Assembly (NCBI GenBank): GCA_028823415.1
Contig: JAPKBL010000023.1
Coordinates: 1 to 57,366 of the forward strand
DNA length: 57,366 bases
DNA from: Mariniblastus sp.
GTDB lineage: Bacteria; Planctomycetota; Planctomycetia; Pirellulales; Pirellulaceae
Reading direction: 5' to 3'
Shown: positions 45,316 through 53,775 of the stretch, one piece after another
Numbering within the stretch: position 1 is the stretch's first letter
How the letters are laid out: every line of letters starts with the position of its first letter
Notes under the pieces: model-generated
What the model was told of the DNA's origin: nothing
The model's database searches: none
Seen by the model: the letters and a program-made list of their open reading frames with translations, nothing else
Made by a program: the position numbers and the translations under genes

Positions 45316-45797
45316 GAGGTCACCCGCTCTCGACCGGCAAAGGCATAAAAAATCATCGTCATGACTGCCGTGACAGTAATGCCAACTCCTAGTTCGACCA
45401 GAAAAATACCGAGGTGCTGCCCCTCGGGAAGAAAATGGTGTGGCTTATCGCCCGGCAGAAAATCAAACGCGGCCGGAAGCTCGGTAAGCACTCCGTGATT
45501 AAGCAAATCGTAGTCCAGAAAATTCCCACCCAACAACATGCAAACTAAACCGGTGCCGGCATAAACCAACAGCCCCAATGCCGTTAATTTCTCGATTACC
45601 TTTGGAGGCGCGACCTTGTGAACCGCAGGAAGCCCGTAAACCAAGCCGTATAAAATTAACGCCGCAGCGAAAATCACCCCCGCTTGAAATCCACCACCAG
45701 GGCCAAAGTCTCCATGGAATTGGACGTACAAACCAAATAGCAAAATGTAAGGTATCAACAGCTTCGTGATAACGCGAATGATAGGAAACGAATTCAT
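45312..45797 (-). CDS. mrpB: Na+/H+ antiporter subunit B (MnhB domain)
   Basis: 161 residues, four helices. The segment ILLFGLYVQFHGDFGPGGGFQAGVIFAAALILYGL is the diagnostic MnhB/MrpB signature with its GPGGGFQ loop. The end (LGIFLVELGVGITVTAVMTMIFYAF) is also conserved. It overlaps both neighbours by four bases (ATGA). Part of the membrane antiporter core, forming the complex with subunits A/D. Confidence 0.92.
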   Translation of the reverse strand: MNSFPIIRVITKLLIPYILLFGLYVQFHGDFGPGGGFQAGVIFAAALILYGLVYGLPAVHKVAPPKVIEKLTALGLLVYAGTGLVCMLLGGNFLDYDLLNHGVLTELPAAFDFLPGDKPHHFLPEGQHLGIFLVELGVGITVTAVMTMIFYAFAGRERVTS

Positions 45798-46402
45798 ACA
45801 TTCTCTCCCGTCACCGCTTGTGATTCCGAGCCGTCTTTGTCGTCTGTGTTTTTTCTTAGAATCAACAGAACAGCGATACCGGCAGTAAAAATAACCGCGG
45901 TCTCTCCCAGCGTATCATAGCCCCGGTAACTTGCGAGAACGGCCGTGACAACATTGGGAAGGCCGTGCATGTCCGGCTGAGATTTCTCGACAAACGAAGG
46001 TTCAGGGTAAACTTGAATTGGAGCGTTTGGATCTCCGAAATGGGGCATATCGAACGTTCCGTACACCAACGCACAACCGGTGATGGTCACGATTAATAGC
46101 GGAAACAGCGGTGACTTGGATGGCCGTTCCTCGAAATCTTCACTCGACAATCGCCCGCTTTTTCGATGCCGACGTGGTGTCAACGAAAGCGTCGCAAGCA
46201 TCAAGATCGTGGTAATCCCGGCACCGACTGCCGCCTCCGTAAAAGCAACATCGGGAGCATCGAGTATTAACATCCAACTCGCACTGAGAAAACTATAAAT
46301 CCCAGTGAACATCACGGCAGCCCAAAGATTTCGAATTCTCGCAACCGTCACCGCGGTGGCGGCGAGAAGCGCGAGTATCGGGATGACAATGAAATCCATC
46401 AT
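45794..46402 (-). CDS. MbhD/MbhE-like (DUF4040) antiporter subunit
   Basis: 202 residues, about five to six helices. The N-terminal half (FTGIYSFLSASWMLILDAPDVAFTEAAVGAGITTILMLATL) is the DUF4040/MbhD domain, which in canonical Mrp lies at the C-terminus of MrpA. The second half (DTLGETAVIFTAGIAVLLIL) resembles MbhE. As a separate gene upstream of mrpB it marks an Mbh/Mbx-like arrangement rather than the seven-gene MrpA-G layout. Overlaps mrpB by four bases. Confidence 0.85.
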   Translation of the reverse strand: MMDFIVIPILALLAATAVTVARIRNLWAAVMFTGIYSFLSASWMLILDAPDVAFTEAAVGAGITTILMLATLSLTPRRHRKSGRLSSEDFEERPSKSPLFPLLIVTITGCALVYGTFDMPHFGDPNAPIQVYPEPSFVEKSQPDMHGLPNVVTAVLASYRGYDTLGETAVIFTAGIAVLLILRKNTDDKDGSESQAVTGENV

Positions 46403-46429
46403 CTTTGAGAATAACCGTCCTGGTCTAAG

Positions 46430-46753
46430 TTAATTTTTATTTGTATCTAAAGTATCGACTTCTAAAACCGGCTTAAACCCCTGAGTCATTGCCGACCTGG
46501 CTAGGGCGTGGCAAGACGTCGGGCTGGTGACCATCAAAAAGAACAAAATCATCAACAGCTTGGCTGTCACCAAAAAATTTAGTGGTTCTTGAAACAGAAG
46601 CCCTGCGATAATCAAACCGGCACCCAATGTGTCGGTAATTCCGCCACCATGCAGCCGTGAAAAAAATTCCGGCAGGCGGACGATTCCAATACCGCCCACC
46701 ACCGCGAAAAAAGATCCGCCAAGCAAGAATGCCCATGTCAAAATACTGATCAT
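46430..46753 (-). CDS. mrpG: Na+/H+ antiporter subunit G
   Basis: 107 residues with three helices. FFAVVGGIGIVRLPEFFSRLHGGGITDTLGAGLIIAGLL is the characteristic MrpG/PhaG motif (RLPDxFxRLHAxxxTDTLG). ATG 46753 overlaps mrpF stop by four bases. Length is normal. Required for assembly of Mrp complexes in studied species. Confidence 0.93.
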   Translation of the reverse strand: MISILTWAFLLGGSFFAVVGGIGIVRLPEFFSRLHGGGITDTLGAGLIIAGLLFQEPLNFLVTAKLLMILFFLMVTSPTSCHALARSAMTQGFKPVLEVDTLDTNKN

Positions 46754-47091
46754 AATTTTGCGCTCGAACCGATCTCGGCTCCCTCCTCACGAAAGCTTCC
46801 GTACTCCGAAAATCGCAACAATGCGACCATGCCAATGAAGTTCATCAGACTGTACAACAATGCTAAATCCAGAAAATCAGTACGTTTGGTCAAGAAACCA
46901 ATCACGCATATCAGTAAAACTGTTTTGGTCCCAAACATGTTGAGGGCGAGTACCCGATCAAACACCGTCGGCCCCAGCATCGCACGGATCAACGCCAAAA
47001 TCATGGTCACGAGAATCGCGACCGACGTCACCACTAATTCATAGTTGTTGAACGACTCATTCGCTTCAGTGGCGGCTAGCAGCAAATCCAT
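46750..47091 (-). CDS. mrpF: Na+/H+ antiporter subunit F
   Basis: 113 residues with three helices. MILALIRAMLGPTVFDRVLALNMFGTKTVLLICVIGFL is the typical MrpF/PhaF sequence (RxxxGPTxxDRxLAxN), then FLDLALLYSLMNFIGMVALLRF. It lies three bases from mrpE and overlaps mrpG. In studied Mrp systems MrpF is one of the small subunits needed for function. Confidence 0.93.
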   Translation of the reverse strand: MDLLLAATEANESFNNYELVVTSVAILVTMILALIRAMLGPTVFDRVLALNMFGTKTVLLICVIGFLTKRTDFLDLALLYSLMNFIGMVALLRFSEYGSFREEGAEIGSSAKL

Positions 47092-47094
47092 GAC

Positions 47095-47571
47095 TTATTT
47101 CCCCTCCAGCCGACAAACGCGGCGGTCCATCTCACCCGAAAGGTCTTCCTCAGCACCTTCAAATGAAAGGGCGTGGACAAGAATTCGATCCTCCTCCATG
47201 CCGACTGAAATCGTACCGGGAGTCAGCGTGATCGAGTTAGCTAGGATGACTCGACCCAGTTCTGTTTTCGGATTAGCACCCACCTCAATCATATTTCGCT
47301 GAAGCTTCAACTTCGGCGCAAGCACGATCTTCGTGACCTCAATATTCGATTTAAATATCTCTTTGATTAACCAAGGCGCGTAATGGGTAAAAGGCCGTAT
47401 CCCGAGTTGGATCGGCGCGGCCTCTTCATCGACAATGTTCATCCTTTGACAAATCCACAAACTGAAAATGCAAGACAAAACACCGAGCAAGAGAATGAAC
47501 GGTTCAAAGTGGCCTGACCAAAGCAGCCAACTCGCTGACAAAGCAATAAATAACGTAAACGAATATTTCAT
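47095..47571 (-). CDS. mrpE: Na+/H+ antiporter subunit E
   Basis: 158 residues. Two N-terminal helices are followed by a soluble part with FTHYAPWLIKEIFKSNIEVTKIVL and LGRVILANSITLTPGTISVGMEEDRILVHAL, the conserved MrpE signature. First gene of the ten-gene operon, reading ATG 47571 leftward. The 535-base region upstream must contain the promoter. Confidence 0.93.
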   Translation of the reverse strand: MKYSFTLFIALSASWLLWSGHFEPFILLLGVLSCIFSLWICQRMNIVDEEAAPIQLGIRPFTHYAPWLIKEIFKSNIEVTKIVLAPKLKLQRNMIEVGANPKTELGRVILANSITLTPGTISVGMEEDRILVHALSFEGAEEDLSGEMDRRVCRLEGK

Positions 47572-48106
47572 AGGTTTTAGATGATCATCAATTACTTGGT
47601 TATTGGAGTTTCGTGATCACCATGCATTCAACAAAAAGGTGGTAGATCGCTGTTAAGTCCAAGCCGAATTACTGCCATGCCAAACGATAAAACCGCTTGC
47701 CACTGCACTATTTTTCGGTTCCGCCGCCCGAGTTAACCGGTTTCTTTCCCCGTCAATAAGCGCGACCGGAGTGCTAATGTATGCTGTGATGCTAAATAAT
47801 TAAATACCGATCTTCAATCAATGTATCGAGGGCGGCCACTTAACGAGCCAGCTCAAGCGCAGCGAGCCATTCGACCACGGTTTCTCCTCCCAGAGGTCCG
47901 CTGGAAGCTACCTATTTCCTCCGTTTGGCCGATTCAACTGGCCTGCCCTAAAGGCAATCGCGATTGTTCGCGGAAACTCTGACATCGGGCAGAGCATGGA
48001 AAAACGCAAGATCATTAGCTTACGTTGAATTTTGGGCGACCCAAGGATGCCAATCCAGTCGCGGACGACCGGCCCTCAAAATGAAAAACAGCCGGTGGGC
48101 AATTGT
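47572..48106. other. Upstream region of the antiporter operon
   Basis: 535 bases with no convincing gene on either strand. Short frames exist, for example one on the - strand ending near 47840 with a C-terminus-like sequence (GETVVEWLAALELAR), but none has a start and ribosome-binding site. It should contain the mrp promoter. Confidence 0.5.
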
Positions 48107-48286
48107 TTACGATGATGAATTCTCGTCAGCAGGTTTTCGCAAGACGTATCCAAAATAGCACGAAAGTAAACCCATGACCGCGAATACGGAAAACCATAGA
48201 AATTGCTGCCAAAGCACCAAGCCAAACCCAACGAACCAAAGCACGACACCCAAATTTAGCAGCCATCTACCAGCATCTAGTTTCAT
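48107..48286 (-). CDS. Small two-helix membrane protein, 59 residues
   Basis: ATG 48286 to TAA 48107-48109. The product starts MKLDAGRWLLNLGVVLWFVG and continues into a second hydrophobic stretch with FLWFSVFAVMGLLSCYFGYV, ending in a polar tail (RKPADENSSS). Two adjacent helices with a short QQ-containing turn and aromatic borders are what a genuine small membrane protein looks like. AAGG lies about ten bases before the ATG. It is 52 bases downstream of the receiver-HATPase gene on the same strand, so probably co-transcribed. I do not recognise a family. Confidence 0.65.
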   Translation of the reverse strand: MKLDAGRWLLNLGVVLWFVGFGLVLWQQFLWFSVFAVMGLLSCYFGYVLRKPADENSSS

Positions 48287-48337
48287 GCGTTTCGCCTTGA
48301 ATAAGGTTGTTTGTAGTACGAGGTTGTTTCAATGGGA

Positions 48338-49228
48338 TCAGTCTCGTCGTAATTTGGTCATTGTGATTTGATTACCCGCCACATTGTGCGCGACTTGATC
48401 CATGAAAGAGCGGATCAAAAATAATCCGCGGCCGCTAACCTTGTGAAGATTTAACTCTGCCGTCGGATCCGGTACTTCTCCCGGATCAAACCCGCGTCCA
48501 TCGTCGGAGATTTGCACACAGATATGCTTATCCGAGAACTCGGCTTCGATGCGAACCCGACGATTTACATACGGCTCAACATCTTTTCGAGCCTGTATTT
48601 CTTCGTAGTAACGGGTTCCGTCCTCGCCATCTCGCAGACTTGAGTCAACTTCAAGATTGCCATGGTGCATCGCATTAACGAGCGCCTCGTCTAGCGCCAT
48701 GCCAATCTGCAAGCGATCTCGGCCAGACCAGCTCGGCAGGTTTTCTTGAAGAACCTCGATCGTTGGCCCGATCATCGAGGATTCATTTTCCAAAACGTAA
48801 TACCTCGTTAAGTGCCCCGATGGCGTCTCATTTTTTGCCCCGATGTGCTGCAGGCGGTCAGACATCTCGAGCACCTGCTTGATCGTTTGAATTAATGCCG
48901 AATGAAGCATTGTCTTGGGAGTGTAACTGGTCGCACCGGCTCGCAACGCATCGATCGCGATTTGCTCACTTCCAAATGAAGTGATTAGCACGATCGGAAT
49001 GAGGGGATGTGATTTTCGGACTTGGCGGACCAGTTCAAGTCCGTCCATCCGAGGCATTTGCAAATCAGTTACGATAACATCCGGAGTTGTATCTACGTCC
49101 GCTAGGCGGTCGAAGCCTTCCTTGCCATCAACAGCAAATTCTATTTGCCAGGTCGGCTCTTTTCCTAAAAGCCCGCCGACAAGCATGCGGTCGACCGAAG
49201 AATCATCGACTACCAAAATCTTTGGCAC
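48338..49228 (-). CDS. Response regulator fused to an anti-sigma-type HATPase domain
   Basis: 296 residues. Receiver domain 1-120: ILVVDDSSVDR with acidic Asp8/Asp9, phospho-acceptor Asp55 in VIVTDLQMPRMDG, and ITSFGSEQIAIDALRAGATSYTPK. From about 165 a GHKL ATPase of the RsbW/HATPase_c_2 type: MALDEALVNAMHHGNLE (N box), QISDDGRGFDPGEVPDP, then GRGLFLIRSFMDQV. There is no His-phosphotransfer region, so it is not a histidine kinase. RsbW-like domains bind sigma factors or anti-anti-sigma factors, so phosphorylation may switch a partner. ATG 49228 is used. Partner not in the window. Confidence 0.88.
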   Translation of the reverse strand: MPKILVVDDSSVDRMLVGGLLGKEPTWQIEFAVDGKEGFDRLADVDTTPDVIVTDLQMPRMDGLELVRQVRKSHPLIPIVLITSFGSEQIAIDALRAGATSYTPKTMLHSALIQTIKQVLEMSDRLQHIGAKNETPSGHLTRYYVLENESSMIGPTIEVLQENLPSWSGRDRLQIGMALDEALVNAMHHGNLEVDSSLRDGEDGTRYYEEIQARKDVEPYVNRRVRIEAEFSDKHICVQISDDGRGFDPGEVPDPTAELNLHKVSGRGLFLIRSFMDQVAHNVAGNQITMTKLRRD

Positions 49229-49401
49229 GGGCGGTACTCAAAAAAAGACGAAAGAAGAATAGAGGTAACGGCAGTTCATAGCTGAAATTAATCTTCGATT
49301 CAACCGCGATTACTCATTCTAATTCTCACTTATTAGTGAGGGCTAATCAACCGAAATCTATGAATTTGCGAACCCGACTCGTTTCGCAACAGGCTTCCCC
49401 A

Positions 49402-50082
49402 TCAAGCCGTCGCGTTCCGCGCCCCTAATTTGACGAAAATGCGGCCCGCGACGACCAACAACAGGGCAAAAACACCGAGTAATAATGCGACCGGAAAGTA
49501 CTTTGGGGGATTGGGGGATTGAGTCTCGAAACTCTGGTAATAAGTCGCGCGATCCTTGGTGGGGCGACGGGCGTAAATTCGAACTCGCTCTAACTCATTG
49601 TACTGAAGACTGAATCTTGCACCTGTCCGATTTAAAAACCGGCTCAACTCATATTGCTTTTCACCGCGGGCTGGGATCGGTTCTGTATCGTAAACTTGGT
49701 AATTCCCGTTAACTTGGATATTTAAATGGGTCCAATCGACATCACTGTTATTTTGGATGATGATCTCCCCTCCTTCGACCGGCGGACGTTTGTAATATTC
49801 GACGCCGTAAAAATCAGCTCCCGGGAGATTCTGGGCGGTGACCTTGGCCTCGAGCTGGCCCTCGAAAACGGGCGGCAAAACTTGCAACAAGACCGCAATG
49901 GTGATTACGGGCACCAAGCACATAAACGACAACATGATGGTCAGGCTGCGACGGCTTAAATGTGGTGATTTTTTCTGTTCACTTGAATGGAATTGAAAAT
50001 CATCGCCCTCCAACGGGACATCGGACGAAACCTGCGTTACGTTTTCACTGGGCGAATTGTTTTTTGTCATCGCATTTATCAT
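49402..50082 (-). CDS. Two-helix membrane protein with a periplasmic domain, unknown
   Basis: 226 residues. A polar cytoplasmic N-terminus (about 1-45) precedes a helix (LTIMLSFMCLVPVITIAVLL, about 47-66), an extracytoplasmic domain of about 120 residues with beta-like content (GGEIIIQNNSDVDWTHLNIQVNG) and a C-terminal helix (FPVALLLGVFALLLVVAGRIF). The repeat EIIIQNNSDVDW..QVNGNY recalls C-terminal FxLYD/Ig-like domains. It is divergent from the RegB-like kinase, the starts being 60 bases apart, suggesting common regulation. I know of no family. ATG 50082 or 50070. Confidence 0.7.
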   Translation of the reverse strand: MINAMTKNNSPSENVTQVSSDVPLEGDDFQFHSSEQKKSPHLSRRSLTIMLSFMCLVPVITIAVLLQVLPPVFEGQLEAKVTAQNLPGADFYGVEYYKRPPVEGGEIIIQNNSDVDWTHLNIQVNGNYQVYDTEPIPARGEKQYELSRFLNRTGARFSLQYNELERVRIYARRPTKDRATYYQSFETQSPNPPKYFPVALLLGVFALLLVVAGRIFVKLGARNATA

Positions 50083-50142
50083 TTTTTAGCAATCGTTGTT
50101 GGTAGAGACGTTAATATACCAATTCTTCTCTTCGGAAAACGC

Positions 50143-51513
50143 ATGCCTGAAAACTCTTTACCAAAAACCTCCCCCAACCAGCATTATCTTAATGCGTCTT
50201 GGTTGTTGAAATTACGATGGGTCGCGGTTATCGGTCAAGTAGTTACGATTCTGGGATCTGTGGCTCTATTCAAAACTCAGATACCGATGGCTTGGGCAAT
50301 GGCTGTCGTCATTTCTTTGACAGCATTCTCAAATCTTTTTCTTACGTTTTGGTTCAAGCGCTGGCGGAAAATTGATGAAAGAATGCACGCCAATTCAGAA
50401 AATCAGAATTCGAAACTCCCTTGGGATTTGATCCTCGGACTAATCCTGGTCATGGATATGCTGTCGCTAACCACGCTACTTTTCACAACGGGAGGCCCGA
50501 ATAACCCGTTCTACCTGTTCTTCTTTGTCAATCTCAGCCTTTGCGCCCTAATGTTAAACCGCCATTGGGCCTGGGCGATTAACGTTCTTACAATCGTTTG
50601 TTTCGCCGGACTTATGTTCGAACATTACAACATCGAACATCTCGATCTGGGCTTGGACACCATTCGAAGTCGTCAAGACGTGTCTTTAGCTCATGTCGGC
50701 ATTTTGGCGGCGTTTGCAACCTGCTCGAGTGTCATCGTCTACTTTATGACTCGCCTGACCGATGAACTAAGAGAACAGCAACAGCGTGTCCGCCAAGCTC
50801 AAACACGTCGCGCCAATAGCGATAAAATCGAAGCCCTCGGCACCCTCGCCGCCGGGACAGCCCATGAACTTGCCACTCCCCTGAGTACGATCGCAATCGT
50901 TGCCCGCGATGTCGAGCAAGCGTTCGAGAAAAACCCCCCCGATTTCCCAGGCGCTGAGGAGGTTATTGAGGACGTTCATTTAATCCGAAGTCAGTTGGAT
51001 CGCTGTCGAGCGATTCTCGATCGTATGGCTAGCCATGCAGGGGAAGCAATCGGGGAACCCATCCGACCCGTGGCGGTTGCAAATCTTTCCAACCTGTTGC
51101 TCGAAGGCCTGCGGGGGAGAGGACGGATCCAACTCATTCTTGACGATGCTGCACACTCTGAACGTCTAAATGTTCCTTTGATCGGCTTGAGCCAAGCGAT
51201 GCGGGGGTTGGTTCAAAACGCGCTTGATGCCGACCGTTCCGATCGGTCAGTGAAGGTTATTGTCAGACGGCTTGAGCAAGACTGGCAATGGAAAATACGT
51301 GACCAAGGCTCGGGAATGTCGGCCGCAGAGCTCAGCCGTGTCAGCGAACCGTTTTACACCACCAAAGCGCCCGGCGAAGGCATGGGCCTAGGTGTCTTCC
51401 TTGCCAAAAACGTGATTCGGCGCCTCGGCGGTACCGTCGAATTTGAATCGACGAGTGGTCAAGGCACCTGCGTTACCGTCTGCCTTCCAGTCAGTATGAT
51501 AGTTAATGAATGA
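50143..51513 (+). CDS. RegB/PrrB-like redox-sensing histidine kinase
   Basis: 456 residues from ATG 50143; an in-frame ATG at 49987 would overlap the divergent gene and lacks support. Membrane sensor with about six helices. FTTGGPNNPFYLFFFVNL is the quinone-binding-type GGxxNPF signature of RegB/PrrB. The H-box has His241 in GTLAAGTAHELATPLSTIA, the RegB-type sequence. ATPase: QNALDADRSD (N), DQGSGMS and GEGMGLGVFLAKNVI (G boxes). RegB-type kinases answer to the redox state of the quinone pool. The cognate regulator gene follows 192 bases downstream. Symbol withheld because planctomycete naming varies. Confidence 0.88.
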   Translation: MPENSLPKTSPNQHYLNASWLLKLRWVAVIGQVVTILGSVALFKTQIPMAWAMAVVISLTAFSNLFLTFWFKRWRKIDERMHANSENQNSKLPWDLILGLILVMDMLSLTTLLFTTGGPNNPFYLFFFVNLSLCALMLNRHWAWAINVLTIVCFAGLMFEHYNIEHLDLGLDTIRSRQDVSLAHVGILAAFATCSSVIVYFMTRLTDELREQQQRVRQAQTRRANSDKIEALGTLAAGTAHELATPLSTIAIVARDVEQAFEKNPPDFPGAEEVIEDVHLIRSQLDRCRAILDRMASHAGEAIGEPIRPVAVANLSNLLLEGLRGRGRIQLILDDAAHSERLNVPLIGLSQAMRGLVQNALDADRSDRSVKVIVRRLEQDWQWKIRDQGSGMSAAELSRVSEPFYTTKAPGEGMGLGVFLAKNVIRRLGGTVEFESTSGQGTCVTVCLPVSMIVNE

Positions 51514-51705
51514 GCCCATTCATTAGCCTCCAATCCAGACCAGACTATCGGATTTACCACGTAACCAATGCGAGAGTCGGGGCGATGGCATATTGAAAAC
51601 AGTATCACAATACGCCAACATAAAATGACCCAGCGGGGAAATTAGCCCGCCGATTCACGGCCGGGCTTGCCCTCGTAGTTACAAGGTGTCCTTAGGGAGC
51701 TTAAC

Positions 51706-52230
51706 ATGTCGCCATCCGAAACAATTTTAGTCGTCGATGACGATGATGTGCTTCGACAACGCCTCGAAAAATCACTCACCCGCAGAGGCTGGACCATTTT
51801 TGCTGCCGAAGGTTTTGAGACAGCCATTACCTTGGCAAAAACCCATCAGCCTTTGCGAGCTGTCCTTGACTTGAAGATGCCTGGGAAATCTGGTCTCGAT
51901 GTCCTACAAAAAATTCGAGAAGTTTCGCCCGAAACAAAATGTGTAATTCTGACTGGATATGGCAGTATCACGAACGCTGTCGAAGCCGTAAAACTCGGAG
52001 CGGTAGGCTACATAACCAAACCTGCGGATGCCGATCAGGTTTTGGCTGCATTTGAAAAGTCACGGGAAACGCCAACCCCTGACTTCCCTCCACCTTCGCT
52101 TGCCGAAGCTCAGTGGGAGCACATCCAGCGAGTGCTTGCTGACTCCGGCGGAAATATCTCCGAGGCAGCACGCCGACTCAATATCCCCCGCCGGACACTC
52201 CAGCGAAAACTGAAAAAAAATGCTCCCTAA
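51706..52230 (+). CDS. RegA/PrrA-like response regulator
   Basis: 174 residues. Receiver: ILVVDDDDVLRQRL, phospho-acceptor Asp55 in RAVLDLKMPGKSGLDVL, ILTGYGSITNAVEAVKLGAVGYITKPADADQVLAAF. A short linker (PTPDFPPPSLAE) leads to a Fis-type helix-turn-helix: GGNISEAARRLNIPRRTLQRKLKK, nearly the RegA/PrrA/ActR consensus. These regulators control respiration, photosynthesis and carbon or nitrogen fixation genes in proteobacteria. AGGGAG upstream of ATG 51706 supports the start. Phosphorylated by the preceding kinase, by family and position. Confidence 0.92.
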   Translation: MSPSETILVVDDDDVLRQRLEKSLTRRGWTIFAAEGFETAITLAKTHQPLRAVLDLKMPGKSGLDVLQKIREVSPETKCVILTGYGSITNAVEAVKLGAVGYITKPADADQVLAAFEKSRETPTPDFPPPSLAEAQWEHIQRVLADSGGNISEAARRLNIPRRTLQRKLKKNAP

Positions 52231-52416
52231 GCTAACGCCAAGGGCTGAGGTTAAGATTGAACTTCCAGTTTTATTTGCAGTAGAAGTAAATCGCCGTCAA
52301 TCGTTAAACTGACAATCACTCATAACTTAAATATTTAGTCCCTTTCTCGGGCTGTTCCTTTATTCAATCGTTTCGATCGAAATTTGTTAAAAATAAATCC
52401 AGCCAGAAAGCTGAAC

Positions 52417-53757
52417 ATGATACGTAGTCTGATCTACTTGGCTCTTGTTGTTTTCAGCAACCTGACCCTGCAACCCGCAAACTCACAGGAGACCAATAAT
52501 TATTGGTCTCAATTTCGCGGTCTTGAAGGAACCGGGATTGCGGAACCCAACGCCCAACCTCCTGTCGAGTTTGATGTCTCAAAGCAATCAATATGGGAAA
52601 CGGAAATTCCCGGCACGGGGTGGTCATCGCCGGTGTACACAAAAAACAGAGCCTGGCTGACGACATCAATTGTCAATACCGCCTCGCCCGCAGAAATTGC
52701 GGCCAGGCTGAAGGGAGATCGGCTTGCTCAAATCAAAACGGTTGCTTCGTCAGTCGAGCTACATGCGATCTGTATCGACCTTGATACCGGTAAAACCATT
52801 CACGACGTAATTCTTCGCAAGATTGAATCTCCTGAGCCGATCAATCCGATGAATTCCTACGCCTCGCCAACGCCAGCGATCAAAGATGGGAAAGCTATTT
52901 TTCACTTTGGCAATTACGGCACTTGGTGCGTTGACGAGGCAACCGGCGAAGTGGTTTGGGAACGACAATTCGTAGTCAAACACAGCGTTGGACCGGGAAG
53001 TTCACCGATCATCTTCGATGATAAAGTCATCCTCGTTTGTGATGGAACCGACTTGCAATATATCGTTTCAGTCGAACTCAACACCGGAAACGATGTCTGG
53101 AAAACTAACCGCCCACCGATCCGCGCCAGCGATGGCGAATACCGCAAAGCATATTGTACGCCCCTCATTATCGAAGTGAACGGGATTCGACAGGCTGTCA
53201 TTCCGGGCGCCCAATGGATTGCCGGATACAACCCCGAAACCGGTCAAGAACTTTGGCGGGCTGATCATGGATCCGGGTTTTCTATCACTCCGATGCCAGC
53301 CTACCAATCCGGGTTGGTTGTATTCTCAACCGGCTACATGAAATCTTCTTTGGTCGCCGTCGACCCGACCGGTCGGGGCGATATTACAGAAACGGGCATC
53401 ACTTGGCGATCACAACCCAAAAAAGCACCCAACATGCCGAGCTTGATTGGCCGGGATGGTAAAATCTATGCGATCTCCGATAGAGGAATTCTGCGTGTCC
53501 TTGATGCTGCAACCGGTAAAGTACTCAATGAAAAACGAATTGGTGGAAATTTTTCTTCCTCTCCACTGCTCGCTGGCGACAATCTCTACCTCTCGAGCCG
53601 AGAAGGGGTGATGACCGTCGTGGCCTGCTCGACAGATCTATCCGAAATCGCAACGAACAAGTTCGAGTCATCGTTAATGGCCAGTCCGATTCTCATTGGA
53701 AACGATCTCCTCGTGCGGACCGAGAAAAAGTTAATTCGGATCCGAAGCGAAAAATAA
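52417..53757 (+). CDS. Secreted PQQ-repeat beta-propeller protein
   Basis: 446 residues from ATG 52417, chosen because a signal peptide (IRSLIYLALVVFSNLTLQPANS) begins there; a TTG at 52384 adds 11 polar residues and is less likely. The mature start NYWSQFRGLEGTGIAEP mirrors the paralogue at 26985-28256. Blade repeats include TWCVDEATGEVVWERQF, IVSVELNTGNDVWKTN, WIAGYNPETGQELWRADHG and LRVLDAATGKVLNEKRI. Probably periplasmic or cell-surface; no catalytic site visible. It lies 186 bases after the RegA-like gene. Confidence 0.83.
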   Translation: MIRSLIYLALVVFSNLTLQPANSQETNNYWSQFRGLEGTGIAEPNAQPPVEFDVSKQSIWETEIPGTGWSSPVYTKNRAWLTTSIVNTASPAEIAARLKGDRLAQIKTVASSVELHAICIDLDTGKTIHDVILRKIESPEPINPMNSYASPTPAIKDGKAIFHFGNYGTWCVDEATGEVVWERQFVVKHSVGPGSSPIIFDDKVILVCDGTDLQYIVSVELNTGNDVWKTNRPPIRASDGEYRKAYCTPLIIEVNGIRQAVIPGAQWIAGYNPETGQELWRADHGSGFSITPMPAYQSGLVVFSTGYMKSSLVAVDPTGRGDITETGITWRSQPKKAPNMPSLIGRDGKIYAISDRGILRVLDAATGKVLNEKRIGGNFSSSPLLAGDNLYLSSREGVMTVVACSTDLSEIATNKFESSLMASPILIGNDLLVRTEKKLIRIRSEK

Positions 53758-53775
53758 TAGGCTAAACTGACGCCC

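Noticed and set aside
47964..48158. 64-residue frame (+) upstream of the mrp operon
   Set aside because: Overlaps the 3' part of the more convincing - strand two-helix gene at 48107-48286 and has no features of its own.
49325..49340. Perfect hairpin CTCACT-TATT-AGTGAG between two regulator genes
   Set aside because: No T-run on either strand and no conserved context; too little to call a terminator or operator.
49987..50142. N-terminal extension of the RegB-like kinase
   Set aside because: Would overlap the divergent gene by 96 bases; ATG 50143 gives the normal kinase N-terminus.
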